From Schaalia odontolytica (GTDB lineage: Bacteria > Actinomycetota > Actinomycetes > Actinomycetales > Actinomycetaceae), in NCBI RefSeq assembly GCF_002847525.1, contig NZ_PKKM01000008.1, forward strand, positions 124,777 to 141,152: DNA of 16,376 nucleotides, written 5' to 3'. Below, piece after piece: positions 6,603-14,465 of this stretch; the first letter of the stretch is position 1; each line of letters opens with the position of its first letter. The translations under genes were made by a program, and so were the position numbers. The notes under the pieces were generated by a model, which saw nothing but the letters and a program-made list of their open reading frames with translations, was not told the DNA's origin and searched no databases.

Positions 6603-8617
6603 GCGCTGAAAACACGACGAGTAGCATCACCCCCGCAAGCGGTCATGTCACCATCGTGTTCACGTCCGACTGGGGCGTGTCCACGGGCGTGGGCCACGCA
6701 GGGCGCACGCACTCAAAAATTGAGCGAAGCAACAACAAGCCGGTCGTGCGCGGCACGGTCATCACGGGTGTTCTGCGCGAGCAGGCAATGCTGGCGGCGC
6801 GGGCCCTCGACGGGCCAAAGAAGGGGAATAAGAAGGGCAAGTGGACCAACTTTGCCCTGTGGCTCTTCGGCCAGGACCCTAACAGCGAGCCGAGCTCAAC
6901 TCCCCACCCGCGTCACGTTCTCTTCTCGGACGCGACCCCGGCCTCGGAAATCCCAATTCACGACACGGTGTCCCTCTCCATCGACCCACAGACGGGGACG
7001 GCGCGCGACCAGTTCCTGCGCTTCACGGAGCGCGCGGCGGCCGGCGTCCTCACGGGCACGTTCACGCTCATCGACGAGGCCGGGGCTGAGATCTCTGATC
7101 AACATACGATCGATGCGGCACACTTCCTCCTGGGGGTCGCTGGGCTCATGGTCCGAGGCATCGGCTCGGGCCGCAGCGGAGGTGATGGCGAGTGCACGGT
7201 CCTCGTGTCAGGCGACGAGGTTGAGGCGCGCGTCAGGCAGTCCACGTCTGCGTTCGTCGCATACGCGTCCGACCAGGCACAGGTGCTGAGAGGGACTCTT
7301 AAGAGCCTGGCACAGGCTTTCACGGAAGACAATGTCAATGTCAATGCACTCCCCGGCCCTCGGCAGGAGGGCGCACAACACCAGGTCGGGACCGTCGACG
7401 GTTCCGCAGCTCAGCACGGCGACGGACACCACCTGATTCTCGACCTCACGCTCAACTCGCCCATCGTGTCCTACGAGGTCCCATTCTCGAACGAAATCCG
7501 ATCCTTGGACTTCCTGCGCGGAACAGTGCTGCTCCCCTGGCTGCACCGGCTGGTGTCGTCAGAGAAGCACGGAGAGGATGAGGCGGTCATTACCAACGCC
7601 GTGACCGGCGGCCACCTGTTTGTCTCGGACGCGCTGCCCGTCATCAGTGAAACAGAGGGACTCCCCGTTCCCCTCACGCTCAATAAGGACAAGACGCCGA
7701 CCTCGGACTCGACCGTCACTTTGTACGGCGATTCCTCCGATAATACGGCTGGGATCCCCGTTCGCGGTGGATATGTCTTCTTTGCCCCGAAGGGAGGCGA
7801 CAGCGAGAAGCCTCAGGGCTGGTACGGTAAGCCGCCGCTGCGCGGGCGACAGACGACCGCCATCAACCACGAAACGGGCGCCGCCAGCAAGGGCCAACTA
7901 GTCCTCGTCGACGCACTGCCCAAAGGCCTGAAAATGCGCGCGCACGTCTGGGTGTCGGATGAGCTCTGGAACGCCGCCTCTGTCTCCAATCTTTTCAACG
8001 AGCCACGCGTGGCCCGGCTCGGGTCGCGCAAGCTCACGGGCACCTTCGGGTCCGCCCACTGCACGCTGCGTGAAGAGAATGATGATGAGCGGAAGGCACA
8101 CAGCCACTTCGGTAACGCTGGAAGCGCGCAGCCCACGGGCGACGCCTCCGCCGACGGGACGGCACCCGGAGAGTCCGCCCCGGCCTCGTCAGATGATCAG
8201 ACAGTCTCCCTGTGGTTCATCTCCGACGTGATCGCCCGTTCCGCTGGGCTCGGGGCCGGAGGGACCGTCGACGACCTCATTCGCGCATTCAAGCGCGAGG
8301 GCGTCGATCTCGGGTCGATAAAGGCCGCTTCAATCCGACATCGGCGCGTCGACTCGTGGTCGCCTGCGGACAACGGGCCGCGCGCGACTCGGCTGGCCAT
8401 TCAGGCAGGTTCCGTCATCCAGGTGAGCGCCAATGATGAGAACCACGCCAAGCTCCTGGAGCTCGCCCCCTTTGGAGTGGGCGAGCTGACGGCGCAGGGC
8501 TACGGCCGCTTCGTCGTCGATCACCCCCTTCTCAGCATCGAATCCATTGAGGTCACGAAAGCGAAGCTCAAGCACTTTGTGTGCGAGGAGACGCCTGAAG
8601 GAGGCGAAGAGAAGTGA
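6599..8617 (+). CDS. Cas7-Cas5 (Csx10-like) fusion subunit of a type III-D-like complex
   Basis: A 672-residue double-RAMP protein. The GTG start at 6599 follows AGGAGGT and overlaps the cas10 stop. The N-terminal part (1-~270) is Cas7/Csm3-like: strand TIVFTSDWGVSTGVG at 18-32 and the glycine-rich RGTVITGVLREQ at 51-62. The second part (~280-672) resembles Csx10, the Cas5-like subunit of type III-D: LRGTVLLPWLHRL, then HLFVSDALPV at 339-348, VPLTLNKDK, and a C-terminal APFGVGELTAQGYGRF glycine-rich loop. Cas5-like subunits cap the 5' end of crRNA, and the Cas7 part extends the backbone. In III-Dv systems the matching protein also carries Cas11; I see no clear Cas11 domain here. The usual Asp-rich segment after the first strand reads GRTHSKIERS, so the RNA-cleaving Asp may be missing. 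The next gene overlaps it by four bases. Confidence 0.78.
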   Translation: MSAENTTSSITPASGHVTIVFTSDWGVSTGVGHAGRTHSKIERSNNKPVVRGTVITGVLREQAMLAARALDGPKKGNKKGKWTNFALWLFGQDPNSEPSSTPHPRHVLFSDATPASEIPIHDTVSLSIDPQTGTARDQFLRFTERAAAGVLTGTFTLIDEAGAEISDQHTIDAAHFLLGVAGLMVRGIGSGRSGGDGECTVLVSGDEVEARVRQSTSAFVAYASDQAQVLRGTLKSLAQAFTEDNVNVNALPGPRQEGAQHQVGTVDGSAAQHGDGHHLILDLTLNSPIVSYEVPFSNEIRSLDFLRGTVLLPWLHRLVSSEKHGEDEAVITNAVTGGHLFVSDALPVISETEGLPVPLTLNKDKTPTSDSTVTLYGDSSDNTAGIPVRGGYVFFAPKGGDSEKPQGWYGKPPLRGRQTTAINHETGAASKGQLVLVDALPKGLKMRAHVWVSDELWNAASVSNLFNEPRVARLGSRKLTGTFGSAHCTLREENDDERKAHSHFGNAGSAQPTGDASADGTAPGESAPASSDDQTVSLWFISDVIARSAGLGAGGTVDDLIRAFKREGVDLGSIKAASIRHRRVDSWSPADNGPRATRLAIQAGSVIQVSANDENHAKLLELAPFGVGELTAQGYGRFVVDHPLLSIESIEVTKAKLKHFVCEETPEGGEEK

Positions 8618-10467
8618 CATTCACACGCTATGAGCTCACTATCCCAGTCGAGCTGACGTCAGAGCTCCACATCGGCGGTGTGGACGAGGTGCCCGACCGC
8701 GACGGAGAGGGAACCGTGATCCGCTTCTGCCGCAATGGCCTTAACGAGCCGACGATCCCCGGCCGTTCCATCAGGGGTGCCGTGCGCGCAGCATGCGACA
8801 TCGCCCGCCAAGCGCTGAAGGGTGCCGGGGATCCCGCGACTCAGAACGGAGGCGTATTCTCGAAGGCCAGCTGGGTGTCCCTGTGGGGTGATGACACGGA
8901 CTACACTGGTAGATCCGCCAATGATCGCGGGCTGCCAAGTGATGCGTCGCTCCCTATCAGGAAGAGTGCGCTCACCTTCCATGCGGTATCCTTCCCGGAT
9001 TACAAGGACAGCGACTCGGGACAATCCCCCTTGCCGAGGCGTCACGGCGTCGGCATCGACCGGACGACCGGTGCCGCCTCGGACGGAGCACTCTACGAGC
9101 ACGAGTTCCTTCCCCGCGGAACAAGGTTCGACATTCGTATCACCGCCGAGGGGCGCGACGACGAAACGATGAAACGCGACCAGTCGGATGGAATTCCAGG
9201 GCCCGCGTCCTCCGACACCGTCAAGAAGCTCCTCGAGTTCATCGTTAATGTCCTGAATTCCGGTGCTATATGCCTCGGCGGGCGCACCGGTTCCGGGCAG
9301 GGAAAGATCCGTGTCAATGAGCCGAAACTCCGCCGCCTCAGTGGGACGACCGATGCCGGTACGCTGACTACACCGGCGGACATTCTCAACGCGCTCATCG
9401 GTCAGGACGAGGAAGGGACCTCGCTCCCCCTCGAACTGGGAGGCTGGACCCTGGAGGAACCCGCGCGCATCACCATCGAGTGGTGGTCACCCACCGGTAT
9501 TTTCATTGCCGAGGACGAAAAGCTGACGAAGCAGCGCAAGGACGAGGCTCAGAAGAAAGACTCCTCCGCCAACGGAGTGACAGAGCCCCTCCGTGATCCA
9601 TCTGTCCCCTGGGACGAGGCCCAACTCCTTATCCCGGGAACCTCGATTCGCGGTGCACTGCGCTCACGGGCCTCGCGCATCGCGCGGACGGTCCTCGCGG
9701 CACGCGGCGATCTAGAACCCCTCGCATCGCACGACATCCACGAGCAGATCGCCCATGAGCCGAACCTCGTGCGATACATGTTTGGTTGCACCGATTACCG
9801 GGGCGCGGTCACCGTCCACGACTGTCGATCGATAGAGCGCGGCACGCGCGTCGAGGTCACTCACAACGCGATCGACCGTTGGACGGGTGGCGTGATCGAC
9901 GGTGGTCTCTTCACTGAGGCCGTCTACCTGGGCACCGAATGGGAGCCGATCCAGATTGATATTGACCTGCGACGCCTCTTGAAGAACATCAAGGCGGAGA
10001 AGGCGCTGGAAGACAAAGGCAACCCTGCCAATACCAACGAGGCGGAGAATGGTTCGGACAACGGCAAGCAGTCGAAGGCTACTGACGCCGACTACGCTCA
10101 CGCCTCCTACGTGCTGCTCGGGTTGGCGCTCGCCGAGTTGGCGGCAGGCACACTCCCCCTGGGTAGCCGATCAACGCGAGGCCTGGGCCAAGTCGTCGTC
10201 TCATCGATCGATATTCGTGGCAGTGCCCACGAGGGTGCCAAGATTCCAACAAAGGAGCGCTTTGGCGACCAAGCGCTGGAGCACCCGGGAACCGCAGCAA
10301 GCAGCCCGACGCAGGACCGACACGACGCGCAGCGCAAGCTCGCAGGAAATGTCCTGGATTATTTGCGGGAGGACATTGAGGGCGCGCCGAAGTGGTCAAA
10401 GCGATTAGATGACGCCACAGAGAAAGACAGCACTGAATCAAAGGGTGAGGAGGACACTCATGAGTAA
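8614..10467 (+). CDS. Double Cas7 (Csm3-like) fusion, Cas7-2x
   Basis: A 617-residue backbone subunit made of two Cas7 (Csm3-type) RAMP domains. Domain 1: YELTIPVELTSELHIGG at 6-22, the acidic loop DEVPDRDGEG at 24-33, IPGRSIRGAVR at 48-58 and a closing glycine-rich GGRTGSGQGKIRV near 222-235. Domain 2: ITIEWWSPTGIF, then LIPGTSIRGALRSRASR at 339-355, and a closing GSRSTRGLGQV at 517-527. Each 'IPGxSIRGAxR' is the Csm3 glycine-rich loop that contacts crRNA. Asp28 or Asp30 of domain 1 is the likeliest cleavage residue, by position relative to Csm3; the second domain has a long charged insert there, so its site is unclear. The GTG start at 8614 has GGAGG upstream and overlaps the previous stop (GTGA). 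The last ~60 residues are charged and probably flexible. The domain reading is secure; the 'Cas7-2x' name rests on gene order. Confidence 0.82.
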   Translation: MTFTRYELTIPVELTSELHIGGVDEVPDRDGEGTVIRFCRNGLNEPTIPGRSIRGAVRAACDIARQALKGAGDPATQNGGVFSKASWVSLWGDDTDYTGRSANDRGLPSDASLPIRKSALTFHAVSFPDYKDSDSGQSPLPRRHGVGIDRTTGAASDGALYEHEFLPRGTRFDIRITAEGRDDETMKRDQSDGIPGPASSDTVKKLLEFIVNVLNSGAICLGGRTGSGQGKIRVNEPKLRRLSGTTDAGTLTTPADILNALIGQDEEGTSLPLELGGWTLEEPARITIEWWSPTGIFIAEDEKLTKQRKDEAQKKDSSANGVTEPLRDPSVPWDEAQLLIPGTSIRGALRSRASRIARTVLAARGDLEPLASHDIHEQIAHEPNLVRYMFGCTDYRGAVTVHDCRSIERGTRVEVTHNAIDRWTGGVIDGGLFTEAVYLGTEWEPIQIDIDLRRLLKNIKAEKALEDKGNPANTNEAENGSDNGKQSKATDADYAHASYVLLGLALAELAAGTLPLGSRSTRGLGQVVVSSIDIRGSAHEGAKIPTKERFGDQALEHPGTAASSPTQDRHDAQRKLAGNVLDYLREDIEGAPKWSKRLDDATEKDSTESKGEEDTHE

Positions 10468-11083
10468 GTTGTGCAAGGAAGCAACACTAACGCGCACGCA
10501 GATACAGTCCGACCCAGCCAAGACGCCCTCGCTATGCGAGTTCCTCACGCACGTTAACAGGGAAACAGGCTCAAGCGTTCAAGGCCTTGCGTTCGCTACG
10601 AACGGGACCTGGCCGGTATTGGGATTCGACAAGTGCTCCCCCGCCGAGACGCCGAAGCTCTCTATCACGCCGATCGATGGGCGACACTTCGATCCTACGA
10701 AGGTCTTCGAGCTGCGCCTGTGGGTACCCGTGCTACAGGGGCACGAGCCCACGGACGACGAGGATTTGGCTCACGAATTCCGCTGGGCGAACGGCGTGGG
10801 TGCTGTCGAGCTGAGGGTCACCGCGGGCACCGACAGCTCACAGACAAACGGAAGCAAGGGGTCTGGCGACAGAGGCTGGGTGCATGCGGTGCAGTATCTG
10901 GAACACGTTCCTTCTAGCAGGAGCACGGCGAATCCCGACCCGGCTTCCACCGATAACGAGTCCGACCAAAGCGGTGAAGGTACCGGGGCCAGCCACATGG
11001 CGGCACTCGAGTTCATCCAAGAAGAAGATAAGTACGGAAACACGATCGTAGTCGATCAGCTATTCACGGGAAGGTGGAACTAA
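10460..11083 (+). CDS. csx19: Small Csx19-like subunit of a type III-D-like complex
   Basis: A 207-residue protein lying between the double-Cas7 gene and the large RAMP gene, exactly where Csx19 (TIGR03984 family) sits in III-D variant operons. Sequence support is modest: a beta-rich core with VFELRLWVP at 82-90 and HEFRWANGVGAVELRV at 105-120, a probable flexible Ser/Asp/Thr-rich insert at about 150-180, and a closing TIVVDQLFTGRW. No RAMP glycine-rich loop, nuclease motif or membrane segment is visible. ATG 10460 is chosen because GAGGAGG lies just upstream and it overlaps the preceding stop by eight bases; the upstream in-frame ATG at 10409 lies deep inside the other gene. Csx19 is a structural subunit of the III-Dv complex. 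Identification is mainly by context; it could be an unrelated small subunit. Confidence 0.5.
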   Translation: MSKLCKEATLTRTQIQSDPAKTPSLCEFLTHVNRETGSSVQGLAFATNGTWPVLGFDKCSPAETPKLSITPIDGRHFDPTKVFELRLWVPVLQGHEPTDDEDLAHEFRWANGVGAVELRVTAGTDSSQTNGSKGSGDRGWVHAVQYLEHVPSSRSTANPDPASTDNESDQSGEGTGASHMAALEFIQEEDKYGNTIVVDQLFTGRWN

Positions 11084-11085
11084 AG

Positions 11086-13506
11086 ATGGGCAATAAAAAA
11101 AAGTATGAGAAACATGCATTTCACTCAAGCGTAAACCGAATACCGCGACTACCAGACTACGCACGGAAGATCGATTCCACAAACAACGAAGCGATTTATC
11201 AAGAGGGAATACAAACACACCTTGATCACCTCCATTCTGACAGACTCAGCGGCTATTTTGATCTTCAAGTGACCGCCCACTCACCATTACTTATCGGGCA
11301 ACAGACAACCGAAGAGGACCTTCATTATCTTCAAGTACAGGAACTCGAAGGAAAACCCTATATTGCTCCAACAATGATTAAGGGGCTTTTGAGCACATCC
11401 TACGAAAGAATTACGTCATCACGCTTTCGGGTGTTCGACACAAAAACACACAACACGCGACTGACTTACCGCACACAACCAAATCAAGCAATATCACTGG
11501 TCCCTGTTCGATGCACACATGCACCAAATATCGACGATACCGACGGACAGTACACTTTCGAACGCCTTGACGGCGGCGGACACAACGACAATAAGCCAGC
11601 ATTCATACCGATCCAAAATTCTCCCGCTTTGTCCGAGACTAAGAAAATAGGAGGAAAAAAAATAGAAATCGGCAAATTTGAATACAATCACAACAACGGC
11701 AAACGAATCACCAAACACTTCAAGAACCACGAGGAAGTCAGATTCAAGGCCTATCGAATTAAATCACGATGGATTGTAAGCAAAATCTCGAAATTAGATG
11801 GCAGCTTCACCTTATCTCTCGGCACATACAAAGAGACAAGCACGCACAAAGAGACGAGTCCCAACGACCAGCAATCGAAGAAATCTCAGAAATTCGAAGG
11901 ATACCTATATTTGACCACGCCGCGCGAAATGCTACAAGAAAACAAAACAAATTTCGGGAATAAGTGGGGAAAGAAGAAATGGTCTGAAAAAATTTTCATC
12001 AAGCCAGAGCAGGATTTGAGCCAGACAAGCAACAACTCGACAAACAGTGTAGTGTGCTCCACATCAGTAGCAGAGGCTTACATAGCAACACTTCGGTCAT
12101 ACCGCGCCATACAAGACGAAACCGATGCTCGAAACAAACGCAATGGTGAGGAGCTGACGAGACATAATGTCTACTCGAGCGGGGGACTTGATAACGACAG
12201 GATTACAGTAGGAACCCTCGCATATGCCTCAATGGATACAAGCGACACCATTTTGGAATTGATCCCAATTAGCGTTGGACGACACGCTTATTCACACGCG
12301 CCCAGCACCCTGGCAGAGGCAGATGGCGTCAATCCAGCTAGAACACTTAAGGAGGCCTCAGCTGCCGACAGACTCTTCGGTTTCGTCGGTAACGACAATG
12401 AGAGCAGCACCTCGCTACGCGGGCGTGTTCAGATCGGCCCCGTCTCAACATTGGATTGTTCCATCGCAGTACCGACCGATGGACAAGCCTACGTAACACT
12501 TCCTCCACTACTTAGCCCCAAGCCCAGCAGCGGTCGTCGCTTTCTGGTTCCCAAGGAGAACTTCCCCGATCCACCTCGTAAAAACACGCGCCGAGACCAA
12601 CTCTACGATCCGGACTATTCTTCGCTGGGCGAAGCAACATACCCAACACATCGCTCCTGCATCGGACAGCCCCTTGATAAGATCATCGAAAAGTTCAGCA
12701 CTAGTGGCGGCGATCTGAAGACAAACGAATCCCTTCAACTTCATGTGCGATCATGGATCAAACAAGGAAGCGTTTTCGCATGCAGGGTTCATTTTGAAGA
12801 TATTTCTCCCAAGGAACTTGCTTTTCTCCTGTGGCCACTAATTCCAAAGAACCTATCCCCCGAAGGCTGTTCAGAGATCGGTTATCACAAGCTAGGAATC
12901 GGAAAACCCCTCGGCCTCGGACTCGTCGAGGCAAGAATCGTTACAAACAGCTTGCATCTTGAGAAGACACAAGACATTACATCGGGTTACAAGGAGCTCA
13001 ACAACGTTCTCGGGACTCACTACAAAGAGGTAGATGATCCAACACTGCTTCAATACAGCGAGATAGGAGATTCGTCGAAGCTTCCTTGTGTTCGCGCCTT
13101 CCAAAGAGCAGCTTACGGATTTGAAGACACTGACGTACCTGTCAGATATGTCAGTCTTGAAGAGAACAAAGCAAATAATGCAACTAATAGCGATGGGAGT
13201 CCGAAGTATTTTGACAATAAGAAATGGCTCGCAGGACGCTCCCCTCAGTCCCTTTGGATTGAAGATTCCGCGACAGCCCCAGAAGTCTTCTTGAGGGAAG
13301 TGAAGACAGAACGTAGCCACAAGAACGCCCAGAAATCAGGTAAAGAAGTCCATTCATCCGACAAATCCAGGAAGAATCAAGGAAAACATAGAAAGAAGGA
13401 CCGTCGCACGGACATAGACACTCAGCACAACGCATCTACTTCCATTGATACCCAGCGCGACAAGTCTGGTACTCGCAGGCACCGAAAACGCGGACCGCGC
13501 GACTAG
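11086..13506 (+). CDS. Large RAMP protein, TIGR03986-like / Cas7-insertion
   Basis: An 806-residue Cas7-type RAMP with a big insertion, last gene of the effector operon. The N-terminal signature is clear: DRLSGYFDLQVTAHSPLLIG at 52-71, then KPYIAPTMIKGLLSTSYERI at 90-109 followed by TSSRFRVFD, as in the TIGR03986 RAMP family. The C-terminal glycine loop LGIGKPLGLGLVEARI (about 603-618) closes the fold; about 500 residues lie between, so the domain is split by an insertion. The last ~65 residues are a Lys/Arg-rich, low-complexity tail (KSRKNQGKHRKKDRR, TRRHRKRGPRD), probably disordered and able to bind RNA. ATG 11086 (GGAAGGTGG upstream, two bases after the csx19 stop) is preferred to GTG 11074. 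Base composition is much more AT-rich than the preceding cas genes (about 32% GC at 11641-11700), with many AAA/ACA codons. Confidence 0.8.
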   Translation: MGNKKKYEKHAFHSSVNRIPRLPDYARKIDSTNNEAIYQEGIQTHLDHLHSDRLSGYFDLQVTAHSPLLIGQQTTEEDLHYLQVQELEGKPYIAPTMIKGLLSTSYERITSSRFRVFDTKTHNTRLTYRTQPNQAISLVPVRCTHAPNIDDTDGQYTFERLDGGGHNDNKPAFIPIQNSPALSETKKIGGKKIEIGKFEYNHNNGKRITKHFKNHEEVRFKAYRIKSRWIVSKISKLDGSFTLSLGTYKETSTHKETSPNDQQSKKSQKFEGYLYLTTPREMLQENKTNFGNKWGKKKWSEKIFIKPEQDLSQTSNNSTNSVVCSTSVAEAYIATLRSYRAIQDETDARNKRNGEELTRHNVYSSGGLDNDRITVGTLAYASMDTSDTILELIPISVGRHAYSHAPSTLAEADGVNPARTLKEASAADRLFGFVGNDNESSTSLRGRVQIGPVSTLDCSIAVPTDGQAYVTLPPLLSPKPSSGRRFLVPKENFPDPPRKNTRRDQLYDPDYSSLGEATYPTHRSCIGQPLDKIIEKFSTSGGDLKTNESLQLHVRSWIKQGSVFACRVHFEDISPKELAFLLWPLIPKNLSPEGCSEIGYHKLGIGKPLGLGLVEARIVTNSLHLEKTQDITSGYKELNNVLGTHYKEVDDPTLLQYSEIGDSSKLPCVRAFQRAAYGFEDTDVPVRYVSLEENKANNATNSDGSPKYFDNKKWLAGRSPQSLWIEDSATAPEVFLREVKTERSHKNAQKSGKEVHSSDKSRKNQGKHRKKDRRTDIDTQHNASTSIDTQRDKSGTRRHRKRGPRD

Positions 13507-13510
13507 CCCC

Positions 13511-13793
13511 TCACCACACTCCCCGGCACAACCCCACATCATCTAGCGCTATGGCTGCGCCGAGCATGTCGACGCGGTCGGCGGAGGATGAGCATATGGG
13601 GTAGATGTGGATGACGTCTTCGGCGTCTGAGATGAGGGCGACGAGCCGGGCACGCACGCGCGCGAGCATGGCGATGTCGAGGCGGAGTTGGAATACGGAT
13701 TCTTGGATGCGGTAGCCCCAGGATTCCAGTGTTTTGGCGACGCGGAGTCGGCGTTTATTGTCGGCGACGTCGCCTGGTAATGATGTAGATCAT
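13511..13793 (-). pseudogene. cas2: cas2 pseudogene (frameshift after residue 6)
   Basis: Cas2 is the dimeric partner of Cas1 in spacer integration. The ATG at 13793 overlaps the cas1 stop (ATGA) and gives MIYIIT, the usual Cas2 start. The frame then shifts by one base at about 13772-13775 (AGGC where a single TAC-type codon is expected). In the new frame the body is recognisable: DVADNKRRLRVAKTLESWGY, QESVFQLRLD, ARLVALISDAEDVIHIYPIC and ADRVDMLG, ending at TGA 13511-13513. As read, translation ends after twelve residues. The rest of the sequence is full length (about 94 codons), so this is recent damage. Convergent with the end of the effector operon four bases away. Confidence 0.85.
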
Positions 13794-14465
13794 CGCCAGG
13801 CGACCCCGCTCCACTGGTAATCGGGTTCGGCGATGGCGCGCGCCAGCATCTGCGCGGAGTGGGTGATGTGTCTGCGCCACGACCCCGAGTATCCGGGCAG
13901 GGTGCCGGTGACGGACCGCTGAGCACAGGCCTCGTACGCGTCGACGAGGATTTTCTTGCCGTCGGCGCCCAGCCACCCTTCCCCGGCCTCGGCCTCGAGA
14001 ACGCCCCGTGTTCGGGTCGAAGTTTGCGCGTGCGCAGGAGCGCCATGACGGTCTGGTCGACCAGGAGTGGGCGGAACTGTTCCATGAGGTCCAGCGCCAG
14101 GCTGGGCCGCTTGTCGGTGGGCGCGTGTGCGATCCCGAGGGATGGTTCGAGCCCAGCGGCGTGCAGCGCGCCGATGCATTCGGACAGGAGGATCACGTAC
14201 CCGTAGGACAGGGCAGCGTTGGGCAGCTCGCGGGGTGAACGTCGACTGCGCCCGTTAAAAGTGACGTCGGCGGGCACGCCACGGCGAGCGCGTCGAAGTA
14301 GGCGTTGGAGCACGCGCCTTCGATGCCCATGATTTCGTCGAGGGTGCGCACGCTTGCGAGGGAGCGCCGCCAGGCGTACATACGCGCGGTCGCGTCGACG
14401 ATGATGCGGCCCGCTTTGACGTGGATGTGTGCGCCGTCTCGGCCGACGTAGAAGATGCGGCCGGC
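13790..14465 (-). pseudogene. cas1: cas1 pseudogene (two frameshifts plus internal deletion)
   Basis: Cas1 is the integrase that inserts new spacers. Three frames carry consecutive pieces. Frame one: GRIFYVGRDGAHIHVKAGRI, then MYAWRRSLASVRTLDEIMGI-EGACSNAYFDAL with the catalytic Glu. Frame two, from about 14275: NGRSRRSPRELPNAALSYGY, LSECIGALHAAGLEPSLGIAH (catalytic His) and LALDLMEQFRPLLVDQ (acidic cluster). Frame three, from about 14005: GADGKKILVDAYEACAQ, TLPGYSGSWRRHITH, stopping at TGA 13790. In addition, the stretch between the first beta strands and the helical domain is far too short: roughly 100 residues of the N-terminal domain are gone. Even with frameshifts corrected it should not fold normally. 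It runs straight out of the RT-like region in the same frame, which points to an RT-Cas1 fusion ancestor. Confidence 0.85.

Noticed and set aside
4563..13506. Assignment to type III-A or III-B
   Set aside because: No separate Csm2/Cmr5, Csm4/Cmr3 or single Csm3/Cmr4 genes; instead fused Cas7 units with Csx10-like, Csx19-like and TIGR03986-like partners.
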